Source: JAZKSG01 sp964384785
Lineage (GTDB): Archaea > Thermoplasmatota > E2 > DHVEG-1
Assembly (NCBI GenBank): GCA_964384785.1
Contig: CAYLLH010000097.1
Coordinates: forward strand, 1 to 35,854
Direction of reading: 5' to 3'
Length of the DNA stretch: 35,854 nucleotides
Positions 1 to 7,976 of this stretch are shown piece after piece. Positions within the stretch are counted from its first letter, which is position 1, and each line of letters starts with the position of its first letter. The notes below the pieces were generated by a model. That model ran no database searches. It had not been told where the DNA came from and saw only the letters and a program-made list of their open reading frames with translations. The position numbers and the translations under genes are program-made.

Positions 1-3
1 TGC

Positions 4-18
4 CTCTCAGCAGGCCCA
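4..18. repeat. 15-bp direct repeat, left copy
   Basis: The 15 bases CTCTCAGCAGGCCCA occur here and again at 1427-1441. The two copies bracket the DUF4143 ATPase gene. The repeat is GC-rich in very AT-rich surroundings. In one plus-strand frame both copies read as Leu-Ser-Arg-Pro followed within a few codons by a stop, so they could be the 3' ends of related, mostly missing genes. They could also be a target-site duplication. Identity is seen directly; the origin is not known. Confidence 0.6.
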
Positions 19-94
19 TCAGCATATAAACATCTAAAAGTAGTCTTTTATAAAAGGATAAATTTATTAATAAGTAGTCCCATATATAATACCG

Positions 95-1366
95 ATGAGT
101 AAAATTACTGAATTTAAATATATCATAAAAGAATATCATGATTTCGAATTTCCAAAAATAATTCTTAGGAATTTAAACATTCCTGATACTAATAAGATAA
201 TTAGCATTGTAGGTTCAAGGAGAGCAGGAAAAACATTTTATTTCTATCAAATAATCCAAAATCTTCTAAAAAACAGCGTTCCAAAAGAAAATATATTATA
301 TATTAACTTTGAGGATGATCGGCTTTTACCACTAGAAGTTGATGAACTAAATGATCTGATAGAAGCATATTATGAGCTATACCCAGATTTAAAAAACCAA
401 AAAAAATATTTCTTTTTTGATGAAATACAGAACATTAAAAACTGGGAGATATTTGTAAGAAGAATATATGATAAAGAAAAAATAAAGATTTATGTTACTG
501 GTTCGAGTTCGAAATTATTGAGTAAAGAAATTGCAACAAGTTTAAGAGGTAGAACACTGACTTTTCACTTATTTCCCTTAAGTTTTATTGAATTTCTAAG
601 ATTTAAAAATATAAATATTGAAAAAAATTATGAATATTCAAACCAAAGATATAAAATAAAATATATGTTTGAAGAATATCTTAACTATGGAGGATTCCCA
701 GAGGTAGTTTTATCTGAAAAACTAAAAAAAGAAATACTTTCTGATTACTATGAAATGTTTATATACAGAGATTTGGTGGAACGATTTTCAATAAGAAATA
801 CAAGACTTCTGAAAATATTAACAAAATATTTAATTACAAACATATCCTCAATTTTTAGCATAAATTCATATTATAACACTACTAAAAAAGAAATGAAAGT
901 TAGCAAAGAAACAATACTTGAATACATATCGCATCTTTCAGATATAAACCTGATTTATTTAACCCCTATATTTAGTTATTCATTAAAAGTCCAACAAGTC
1001 AATCCGAGTAAAACTTATTGTATCGACACGGGCCTAAGAAATGCTGTTGCATTAAAATTTTCAAAAGATACTGGGCGACTTGCAGAAAATATTGTATATG
1101 TCGAACTTAAGAGAAGAGGAAAAGAAGTATTTTACTGGAAAAACACGCAAGAAATAGATTTTGTAGTAAAAGAAAATGACAAATTAACCGCCATAAATGT
1201 AAATTATACAGACAAAATAAATAATCGAGAACTAAGCGGACTAAAAGAATTTAAAAATAAACACAAATCAAAAATTAAGAAATTAATAATTTTATCAAAG
1301 AATATAGAAGAAAAAAAAGAAGAAATAGAAATTATTCCTATATGGAAATGGTTAATTTCAAGATAA
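95..1366 (+). CDS. AAA ATPase with C-terminal DUF4143 domain
   Basis: Predicted 423-residue cytosolic P-loop ATPase of the large archaeal/bacterial AAA+DUF4143 family. Walker A is GSRRAGKT (Gly40 to Thr47), Walker B ends in the acidic pair Asp109-Glu110 (FFFDEIQ), and a sensor-1 stretch TGSSS lies near residue 135. The C-terminal domain carries an AEN...ELKRRG...EIDFVV pattern (about 340-358), which resembles a PD-(D/E)XK nuclease-like fold. The length is normal for the family and no frame break is seen. A TATA-like TTTTATAAAA at 46-55 lies about 40 bases upstream of the ATG. The gene stands alone between two direct-repeat copies and is strongly A-rich, so recent acquisition is possible. The physiological role of this family is unsettled; nothing here points to a substrate. 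Confidence 0.85.
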   Translation: MSKITEFKYIIKEYHDFEFPKIILRNLNIPDTNKIISIVGSRRAGKTFYFYQIIQNLLKNSVPKENILYINFEDDRLLPLEVDELNDLIEAYYELYPDLKNQKKYFFFDEIQNIKNWEIFVRRIYDKEKIKIYVTGSSSKLLSKEIATSLRGRTLTFHLFPLSFIEFLRFKNINIEKNYEYSNQRYKIKYMFEEYLNYGGFPEVVLSEKLKKEILSDYYEMFIYRDLVERFSIRNTRLLKILTKYLITNISSIFSINSYYNTTKKEMKVSKETILEYISHLSDINLIYLTPIFSYSLKVQQVNPSKTYCIDTGLRNAVALKFSKDTGRLAENIVYVELKRRGKEVFYWKNTQEIDFVVKENDKLTAINVNYTDKINNRELSGLKEFKNKHKSKIKKLIILSKNIEEKKEEIEIIPIWKWLISR

Positions 1367-1426
1367 AAAAAAACCCATAATTTTATCATAAGTTTTACCT
1401 TGTTTTTCTCTTGTTAAACTGTGTTT

Positions 1427-1441
1427 CTCTCAGCAGGCCCA
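1427..1441. repeat. 15-bp direct repeat, right copy
   Basis: Second exact copy of CTCTCAGCAGGCCCA, 1423 bases downstream of the first and just beyond the ATPase gene. Upstream sequence in one frame reads as a hydrophobic peptide (FYHKFYLVFLLLNC) leading into the repeat and a stop. This could be a decayed gene end, but I cannot identify it. Confidence 0.6.
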
Positions 1442-1524
1442 CTTTGTAATAGCTATTAAATTGAAAAAACATAAATTTTATATCTTACAAAAATATCAGA
1501 AAATTCCTAAAACGAGGCAAAATT

Positions 1525-2760
1525 ATGAGAAGAAAAATTATATTTACACTTATTATTTTTTTATTAATTTTTTATAATATAAATTCTGTATCTGCGGATT
1601 TTGATTGGAAAATTGAATCAGTGGATACTAGAGGAGATGTCGGCAGTTATAACTCAATAGCTATAGATAATGATAATAATCCACATATAAGTTATCGAGA
1701 CGAAACAAATACATCTCTAAAATATGCATACTTTGATGAAAATAACTGGAATATTGAAACAATTGACAAGGGGGATTCTGTTGCTGAATATACTTCTTTA
1801 GCATTAGATAGTAAGGATTTTCCACATATCTGTTATGGAGGGGGTTACGATCGAGTCGATGATTTTTTGAAATATGCATATTATGACGGCAGTAATTGGA
1901 ATATTGAAATAGTAGATAATCAGGAACATGTTGGTGAACACATTTCTTTGACAATAGACAACAATGATAATCCTCATGTATGTTACATGGATTACGCATA
2001 TGAAGATTTGAAATATGCCTATAATGATGGCAATAAATGGAATATTGAAACTATCGAAAGTAACGGGGTGACAGGTTATTGGAATTCAATAAAAACTGAT
2101 AGAAATAATCGCCCTCATATAAGTTATTGTGACATTTCAGATAGTGAGTTAAAATATGCATACTTTGACGGAAACAATTGGAATATTGAAACAATTGATA
2201 GTTCACCCTATGCGGGAGATTATACTTCTTTGGCATTAGATAGCAATGATCGCCCACACATTAGTTATTTAAATCATTCATTTAAAGAATCAGAGTATGA
2301 ATACTACGATTTAAATTACTGTTATTATGACGGCATAAATTGGAAAATCAAAATGGTGGACAGAGAAGGGATAAATGTTTATTCATCTATAGAGGTAGAT
2401 AGCAACGATCGACCACATATCAGTTACTGTGATGAAAGAAATAATACTTTAAAATATGCATACTTTGACGGAAACAATTGGAATATTGAAAAGTTTGAAA
2501 ACGTGGGTAATATTAGTGTTTATAATTCATTAGCATTAGATGGTAAGGATCAACCACATATCAGTTTTTATGATCAGGCTTCAGGTGATTTAAAATACAT
2601 AAATCTACCATATACTGAAAATAAATTAGATTTAAATAATACCTCCAAAAAAAACCGGGTTGAGAGCAATGATGACTTTATTTTTAAAATAATATTTTTT
2701 ATGGCAACAATATTAATCATTATTTCAGTACTTTTCTTCTATTTTAAAAAGAAAAAATAG
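1525..2760 (+). CDS. Membrane-anchored seven-repeat beta-propeller-like surface protein
   Basis: 411-residue exported protein of unknown ligand. An N-terminal signal peptide (basic MRRK then about 18 hydrophobic residues) is followed by seven units of roughly 45-55 residues. Each runs like 'YTSLALDSNDRPHISY...LKYAYFDG..WNIE', and the last unit is cut short after LKY. An N-terminal half-unit (FDWKIESVD) precedes the first full unit, as in propellers that close by strand exchange. A C-terminal transmembrane helix (about 388-406) with a KKKK tail would anchor it outside the cell. A Shine-Dalgarno GAGG lies seven bases before the ATG and a TATA-like AATTTTATAT near 1475. Seven units suggest a seven-bladed propeller; that fold is inferred from repeat count and pattern only. 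A binding or adhesion role is likely, an enzyme role less so. Confidence 0.75.
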   Translation: MRRKIIFTLIIFLLIFYNINSVSADFDWKIESVDTRGDVGSYNSIAIDNDNNPHISYRDETNTSLKYAYFDENNWNIETIDKGDSVAEYTSLALDSKDFPHICYGGGYDRVDDFLKYAYYDGSNWNIEIVDNQEHVGEHISLTIDNNDNPHVCYMDYAYEDLKYAYNDGNKWNIETIESNGVTGYWNSIKTDRNNRPHISYCDISDSELKYAYFDGNNWNIETIDSSPYAGDYTSLALDSNDRPHISYLNHSFKESEYEYYDLNYCYYDGINWKIKMVDREGINVYSSIEVDSNDRPHISYCDERNNTLKYAYFDGNNWNIEKFENVGNISVYNSLALDGKDQPHISFYDQASGDLKYINLPYTENKLDLNNTSKKNRVESNDDFIFKIIFFMATILIIISVLFFYFKKKK

Positions 2761-2904
2761 GCACTAAAATCCTAATTTTTTCTATTAATCTGTTTAATCC
2801 TGAAGGTTATTTATTTTCTAAAAGAATATTAATTATATTCCGAAAAAACTTATAGTTCACAGTTGTTACGAAGTTTTTAATTTACAAAATAAGTAGATAA
2901 AATA

Positions 2905-3057
2905 ATGAAAGTCTATTTATGTGGAGAAAAAGGCTGTTGCCCAAGTGTAAACATACAAGAAGATTATGTAACTATAGGTGAAGCAGATAACACCTGTAAA
3001 CTAACCATAAACGAATGGAATGAACTAAAAAATAAAATCAAAAATAACGAAATATAA
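2905..3057 (+). CDS. Small Cys-rich conserved archaeal protein, 50 aa
   Basis: Short gene starting MKVYLCGEKGCCPSV and ending in a Lys/Asn-rich helix-like tail. Cysteines at 6, 11, 12 and 31 could bind a metal, though they are not in a CxxC zinc-ribbon layout. The middle (Ile-Gly-Glu-Ala-Asp, then a Trp-containing segment near residue 38) looks like one compact alpha/beta unit. I recall similar tiny proteins with a CG...CCP start in other archaea, but no function. It has its own upstream AT-rich promoter-like stretch and is followed by an oligo-T run, so it is probably a single-gene transcript. Confidence rests on composition and the CGxxxCCP pattern, not on length. Confidence 0.65.
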   Translation: MKVYLCGEKGCCPSVNIQEDYVTIGEADNTCKLTINEWNELKNKIKNNEI

Positions 3058-3085
3058 AAAAAAACAAAAAATTTTAATTTTTTTT
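3056..3085. terminator. Convergent oligo-A/oligo-T terminator
   Basis: A-runs (3056-3064 and 3066-3071) followed by eight T (3078-3085) lie exactly between the stop codons of two convergent genes. The T-run can end the plus-strand transcript of the 50-residue protein. The A-runs read as T-runs for the minus-strand amrS transcript. Archaeal polymerase stops at such U-tracts without needing a hairpin. Confidence 0.5.
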
Positions 3086-4101
3086 CAAAAAACTCCTTCA
3101 ATCTTTGTATCACAAAATGGACATCTACCCTTTTTTAGTTTATTATTTTTAACATTAAATGGACCACGGTTAATAACCATTTTTTCACAGTTTGGACAAT
3201 AAGTGTTTGAATCCTCTGCAATATTTCCAAGATAAACATACTTTAAACCATGATCTTTTCCGATTTCATAAGCCTTTTTTAACGTCTCAATTGGTGTAGC
3301 AGAGCTATTGTTGTAATTATAATCTGGATGGAAACGACTTATATGCCAAGGAATCTCAGAATCCACATTTGATATAAAATCAGCTATCTGATTTAACTCC
3401 TCAGATGAATCATTCTGATCCGGGACAATCAAAGTAGTTACTTCAACCCATATACCAAGTTTTTTCATGTTTTTAATACTTTCAAGAACTGGTTCAAGCC
3501 TGCCTTTACAAATTTTTTTATAAAAACTATCTGAAAAACTTTTAAGATCAACATTTGCTGCATCAAGAAAAGGTTTAATCTTTTCTAATGCTTCAAGTGT
3601 CATATAACCATTGGTTACAAAACTATTATACAAACCCTGTTTTTTAGCAAGTTTTGCAACTTCAAAAGCATATTCAAAAAAAATCGTTGGCTCAGTATAA
3701 GTAAAGGAAATACTTTTGCAACCAGAGTCTAATGCATTCTGAATAATTTTTTCTGGTTCCATATAACGTTCAGCTAAACCAGAAATCACAGTTTCTTTAT
3801 CTTTACGTATCTGTGAAATCTGCCAGTTTTGACAAAAGCTACAACGAAAATTGCAACCTGGCGTAGCAATAGAATACGCCCGGGTTCCAGGCAAAAAATG
3901 ATACAAAGGTTTTTTTTCAATAGGATCTGGATTAGCAGCAACAACCTCACCATAAACAAGACTAAACAATTCACCATCAATATTCTGACGTACACCACAG
4001 AAACCAAACTTTGAATCATCTATAACGCATCGATGTGAACAAAGATCACACTTGACTTTTTTATCATCAAGTTTATCATATAGCATAGCTTTTTTTTTCA
4101 T
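3085..4101 (-). CDS. amrS: AmmeMemoRadiSam system radical SAM enzyme
   Basis: 338-residue radical S-adenosylmethionine enzyme. The [4Fe-4S] cluster motif CxxxCxxC is at Cys83, Cys87 and Cys90. An N-terminal Cys-rich segment (CDLCSHRC...GFCGVR) and the downstream stretch NPDPIEKKPLYHFLPG are typical of AmrS. A CPNC...CPFC pair near the C-terminus is a likely zinc ribbon. The reading frame is open upstream to 4191, but homologues start like MKKKAMLYDKLDDKKVKC, so I place the start at 4101; the upstream residues are basic/aromatic and would overlap the next gene. AmrS is named for association with AMMECR1 and Memo proteins; neither is in this window. Its reaction is not established. It may be co-transcribed with the mpgP-like gene 76 bases upstream. 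Confidence 0.88.
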   Translation of the reverse strand: MKKKAMLYDKLDDKKVKCDLCSHRCVIDDSKFGFCGVRQNIDGELFSLVYGEVVAANPDPIEKKPLYHFLPGTRAYSIATPGCNFRCSFCQNWQISQIRKDKETVISGLAERYMEPEKIIQNALDSGCKSISFTYTEPTIFFEYAFEVAKLAKKQGLYNSFVTNGYMTLEALEKIKPFLDAANVDLKSFSDSFYKKICKGRLEPVLESIKNMKKLGIWVEVTTLIVPDQNDSSEELNQIADFISNVDSEIPWHISRFHPDYNYNNSSATPIETLKKAYEIGKDHGLKYVYLGNIAEDSNTYCPNCEKMVINRGPFNVKNNKLKKGRCPFCDTKIEGVF

Positions 4102-4177
4102 AAAAAATCTAAATCTCCAATAATACATTCTAAGATTACTACATTTATAAAAAAGTTTGGTGAAAAAAAAATTGTTT

Positions 4178-4957
4178 TTATTTAATTTCATTTAATATAA
4201 CATTATTCCAACCAATAGGTCCTCTACCCTCAGCGTGATAAAAATCATCTGAGGCATAACCATTATTTTGTTTCTGTACTAGAAAACCTTTGTCTACATG
4301 TTTAAGCATCGAGAAATCATTTTCTGAATCTCCTATTCCTACAGTATAAACCTTTGAATATTCTTTTTTATAAAGATTTGTTAAATAACGAACTGCTCGC
4401 CCCTTGCTATTGCTGCCCATTAGATGATAAAAACGACCGCCAACTGTAACATTTAATTTTTTGCCCTTTATTTTTTGTAAAATTTTTTTTTCATCATTTT
4501 TATTTTTAATTGTAAATGGTAGAACATATTCTCTTTTTTTAGCAAGTTTTATTTGTTCTGAATTTAAACCTGCCAATTCATAGATCTTTTCATCAGACAT
4601 CTCTAAAAAACTAATGATATCAAACTCTTTTTTTATTTCATTAAGTACTTGTTTTAAAATTTTTATGTCTTCTCCGAATTCAACAATAAAATAGTCATTA
4701 TTTTCTGCATCATATTTGAAAACTAAATTAAAATATTTTTTTGGGATAAATATTCCTCCACCATTCTCTGAGATAAACGGATGATTATTGTTAATTTTAT
4801 CACGCCAATATTCAATTTCTGATCTTGTTTTACTTGTACAAAAAACTAAAGGGATTTTTCTTTTTTTTATTAAATTTAAACCAGGTTTAGCATTTTCATA
4901 AGAGTAAGTATCATGATCAAGAAAGGTTCCATCTAAATCCGTATAAATTATTTTCAT
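4178..4957 (-). CDS. HAD-IIB phosphatase, mannosyl-3-phosphoglycerate phosphatase-like
   Basis: 259-residue cytosolic HAD-superfamily phosphatase. The nucleophile motif DLDGT supplies Asp7 and Asp9 near the N-terminus, motif II is the FCTSKTR segment, and the C-terminal KGRAVRYL and GDSENDFSML segments give the conserved Lys and acidic metal ligands. The order and the ENGGGIF segment after the first third fit mannosyl-3-phosphoglycerate phosphatase, which makes the compatible solute mannosylglycerate. No synthase gene is visible nearby, so the substrate is uncertain; another phosphosugar or phosphoglycerate ester is possible. The start at 4957 (MKIIYTDLDGT) is preferred over the ATG at 4975 because HAD motif I normally lies within about ten residues of the N-terminus. 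Confidence 0.75.
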   Translation of the reverse strand: MKIIYTDLDGTFLDHDTYSYENAKPGLNLIKKRKIPLVFCTSKTRSEIEYWRDKINNNHPFISENGGGIFIPKKYFNLVFKYDAENNDYFIVEFGEDIKILKQVLNEIKKEFDIISFLEMSDEKIYELAGLNSEQIKLAKKREYVLPFTIKNKNDEKKILQKIKGKKLNVTVGGRFYHLMGSNSKGRAVRYLTNLYKKEYSKVYTVGIGDSENDFSMLKHVDKGFLVQKQNNGYASDDFYHAEGRGPIGWNNVILNEIK

Positions 4958-5299
4958 AGTTTTTTTACTCAGCAAATTAAATGAACATTTTTACATATAA
5001 AACTATCATCGCACCGATAATTATTGATGTTTTCTTATCTTACTATTAACTTAAAATACAGTTTTTTCCATTCTGCATCCCATCCGTACATCCACCTCTT
5101 AACTCTAATGGATATGCTGATAGTTATTCAAGTATTATATCACCTTTATATGCAGATGCATATGTGCATAGATAAGTATATAATCTGAAATAAAAAAAAA
5201 AGTAATTTTGAAAATATTAGAATTATTTATTAACAAGTTTTTCATGTGACATATAAAAATAAATTGTTTATAAAGCAATTACTAGGTTGGGATAAATAG
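4958..5299. other. 342-base region without a convincing gene; promoters
   Basis: This gap separates the minus-strand phosphatase from the plus-strand exporter, so it should hold both promoters. Visible elements: a palindromic cluster TATGCA-GA-TGCATA plus a second TGCATA half-site at 5149-5170, a TATA-like AAGTATATAATC at about 5175-5186, and a second TATA-like CATATAAAAATAAAT near 5250. A very short minus-strand open frame (5035-5091) encodes a protein-like 18-residue peptide with a GAGGTGG just before its ATG, but it is too short to call a gene. Confidence 0.45.
5149..5170. promoter_or_regulatory. Possible operator upstream of RND exporter 1
   Basis: TATGCA and TGCATA form an inverted repeat with a two-base spacer (5149-5162). 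They are followed directly by TGTGCATA, which repeats the half-site. The cluster lies a few bases upstream of a TATA-like AAGTATATAATC, where an archaeal activator or repressor could act on the exporter gene. This is only a pattern; no bound regulator is known. Confidence 0.3.
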
Positions 5300-7891
5300 A
5301 TGGGATTAATGTCAGGTTTAGGTAGAATAGTTGCTAAGTATCCAAAAATTACAATTTTATCAGTAATAATGATAACGGTTCTTGCAACAGCATCAATACA
5401 AGTTTTTGGTATAGATCAAGAATTTTCAGAAGATTCATTTATGCCGGATGTAGAAATGGTTGAAGCTTCAAATGAAATATCAGAAAAATATACTACAACA
5501 AAAACTCTTTCGTTACTTGTTAAATCAAAAAACAATGATGTTTTGACTTCTGAATCACTTGTAGAAATTTTAGAGATTGAAAGGAATATTGCAAATGAAT
5601 CCTTAATTTATGATACTCTTGAAAATTCTGCAGTTCCTTCTTCAAATATTAATTCTGTAGCAGATATTATTGCTCAGAATGCTCTATATATGAAAAATAT
5701 AACATTGCCTACATATAGTGAGAAGATACAAGTTTTGAAAAGTATGAGCGATATGGAGATTAAATTTTTGATTAGTGGTTTTTTATCATCTGATCTAGCA
5801 CCCGATTATGTAAAAGGTATGTTTACATTGATGCTTACCAGAGATTTTGACTTAGAAAAAGGCAATATTAAAGCAAAAGCTACAATGATATCTATAAGTT
5901 TGAATGCCTCTAAAAATCAAGGTGGTTCTTTTTCTAGTGAAGAATCAGATATCGCAGAAACTGAATACAAAATAGATGAAATAGTTGAGGATACTGAAAC
6001 TAAAAATGTAGAAATTACAGTGTTGGGTGAAAACATTATTTCAAATGAAATTTTAGAGGCGAACAATGAATCAATGTCAATTGTTCTCCCCATTGCGTTT
6101 ATTTTGGTTATTGTTATTTTGATTATTATTTATCGAAGTTTCTCTGATTTGATTTTTAGTCTTTTAGCTCTTGTTTTCTCAATTGTATGGGTTTATGGTT
6201 TTGGTTCAGCGATGGGATTTACTTTTAATCCTATGACTACTGCAGTACCTGTACTTATTGTAGGTCTTGGAATAGACTATGGTATCCATATCACTATGCG
6301 GTATCGTGAGGAAATAAAAAATAAAGTAGAAATTGATAAATCGGTGATTATAACTATTGCATCTGTAGGTGTAGCTCTTCTTTTAGCAACTTTTACAACT
6401 GTTGTGGCGTTTCTTTCAAATATTGTATCTCCTATGAAAGTCCTTGGAGAATTTGGAGTTTTATGTGCTATTGGTATAATTGGAAGTTTTGTGAACATGA
6501 CAACTTTTGTACCAGCTTGTCAGCAGGTACGAGATCAAAGAAGATTAAAAAATGGAAAACTTTCGAAAAATAAAAACAATAATTTAAAAAGTGAAAAAAT
6601 TAAAAACACTGGTGCTTCTGTTATAAACAAAATAATTACGTTTGGTGCTATTGCAGGTAATAGACATTCAGCAGTAGTTTTGATAATTGTAATTCTTATA
6701 ACCGCAGGATCAGCCGCAGTTGCTACTCAGTTGGATACAAAGTTTGATTTTGAGGATTTTTTACCAGATGATTTGGAGATTTCAGAGGATCTGGATTTTA
6801 TGATGAATGAATTTGATATCCAGATGGATGGTGGAGAACAAGTAAATATTCTTATTCAATCAGATATAACTGAACCAGAAATATTAACAGCAATAGCCGA
6901 AGTACATACCAATCTTAAAGATTCCGAGCATGTAGTAAAACATGGAGATGCTGCAGATGCTGATTCTATTTATTCTGTGATGTTAGATTGGAGCAATGAT
7001 ACTTCGCAATTTGGTCAGGATAATTACAATGCTTCTTTTGCTCAAATTTATAGTCAATTTATGACTACGCAAGGGATTCCAAAAGAAAATACCACTAAAG
7101 ACAATATAACTACACTTTACAACTGGCTTTATCAAAATCCAACATCTAAAAAAAGTATAGCCAATGTTTTGCATATAAATGAGAAAGGAGAATATGATGG
7201 TACAGTTATCAGAATATCTGTAGATGCGAATTCAAATAATGAAGAAGAAGTTGAAACACTTCATAATAATCTTAAAGAAGATATAAAACCTTTAGAAGAA
7301 CAAACTGAGGAGGTATTCATCACTGATGGATCTATACTTACAAAAAATACAATGGATCTTTTAAATGAAAGTCAAATACGTTCTTTGATTATAACTATAA
7401 TTGTTTCTCTTATTATACTGACCTTGATTTTTTGGTTTAAATGGAAATCAATTGTTCTTGGTGCAATTACAATCACTCCAGTTGTTTTCTGCGTGCCATG
7501 GATTCTTGGAACTATGTATTTAGTAGATATTTCTTTGAATGTGATGACAATTACTATCGCTTCACTTACCATTGGTTTAGGTATCACATATGGAATTCAT
7601 CTAACACATAGATTTTTAGAAGATCTTGAAAATAGTGATCCTGAAAATAATGAGTCTTTTGCTGAAGATGCAGCAAAGAAGACATTGTCTCATACCGGTT
7701 TAGCGTTATTCGGAGCTGCATCAACTACAATTGCAGGATTTGGGCTGTTGATTTTCACATTAATGCCACCTCTGAAACAATTTGGTGCAATAACTGCTTT
7801 AACTATTCTTTACAGTTTTTTTGCTTCAGTATTTGTGCTTCCTACATTACTAATTATCTGGGCAAAAAAAAGACATAAAAAAACAAAATAA
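5300..7891 (+). CDS. RND superfamily exporter (archaeal MMPL/HAE3 type), exporter 1
   Basis: 863-residue inner-membrane transporter made of two repeated halves, giving about 12 transmembrane helices: TM1 near 15-35, an external domain to about 255, TM2-6 to about 410, a Lys/Asn-rich cytosolic linker, TM7 near 455-475, a second external domain to about 690, then TM8-12. The TM4 motif GLGIDYGIH carries Asp326, the residue that relays protons in this family. The matching TM10 motif reads GLGITYGIH, with Thr763 in place of the expected Asp. Both halves keep the FMPD/FLPDD turn after the first helix. Relatives move lipids, isoprenoids or drugs using ion gradients; the substrate here is unknown. 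The gene appears monocistronic, ahead of queE with an 85-base gap. Confidence 0.88.
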   Translation: MGLMSGLGRIVAKYPKITILSVIMITVLATASIQVFGIDQEFSEDSFMPDVEMVEASNEISEKYTTTKTLSLLVKSKNNDVLTSESLVEILEIERNIANESLIYDTLENSAVPSSNINSVADIIAQNALYMKNITLPTYSEKIQVLKSMSDMEIKFLISGFLSSDLAPDYVKGMFTLMLTRDFDLEKGNIKAKATMISISLNASKNQGGSFSSEESDIAETEYKIDEIVEDTETKNVEITVLGENIISNEILEANNESMSIVLPIAFILVIVILIIIYRSFSDLIFSLLALVFSIVWVYGFGSAMGFTFNPMTTAVPVLIVGLGIDYGIHITMRYREEIKNKVEIDKSVIITIASVGVALLLATFTTVVAFLSNIVSPMKVLGEFGVLCAIGIIGSFVNMTTFVPACQQVRDQRRLKNGKLSKNKNNNLKSEKIKNTGASVINKIITFGAIAGNRHSAVVLIIVILITAGSAAVATQLDTKFDFEDFLPDDLEISEDLDFMMNEFDIQMDGGEQVNILIQSDITEPEILTAIAEVHTNLKDSEHVVKHGDAADADSIYSVMLDWSNDTSQFGQDNYNASFAQIYSQFMTTQGIPKENTTKDNITTLYNWLYQNPTSKKSIANVLHINEKGEYDGTVIRISVDANSNNEEEVETLHNNLKEDIKPLEEQTEEVFITDGSILTKNTMDLLNESQIRSLIITIIVSLIILTLIFWFKWKSIVLGAITITPVVFCVPWILGTMYLVDISLNVMTITIASLTIGLGITYGIHLTHRFLEDLENSDPENNESFAEDAAKKTLSHTGLALFGAASTTIAGFGLLIFTLMPPLKQFGAITALTILYSFFASVFVLPTLLIIWAKKRHKKTK

Positions 7892-7976
7892 AATATATCT
7901 TTTAATATATCTAAAAAGTTACATCAATTCTCTAAAAAACATTTTAATACAAAAAAAGTGCTAACCAAACAACACA

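Noticed and set aside
1661..2257. Minus-strand frames opposite the repeat protein
   Set aside because: Their internal repetition only mirrors the repeats of the real gene; Tyr/His/Gln-rich with no fold.
1600..2600. Regular repeats resembling a CRISPR array
   Set aside because: The repeats are in frame, vary in sequence, and encode the beta-propeller units; there are no constant repeats with spacers.
4102..4191. Thirty extra N-terminal residues of amrS
   Set aside because: They are not family-like (Phe/Arg/Lys-rich), overlap the upstream gene, and homologues start at MKKKAM.
4985..5035. Possible C/D-box small RNA on the minus strand
   Set aside because: A GATGAT-like C box and a CTGA are present, but the C box is imperfect and no C'/D' boxes or guide regions are clear.
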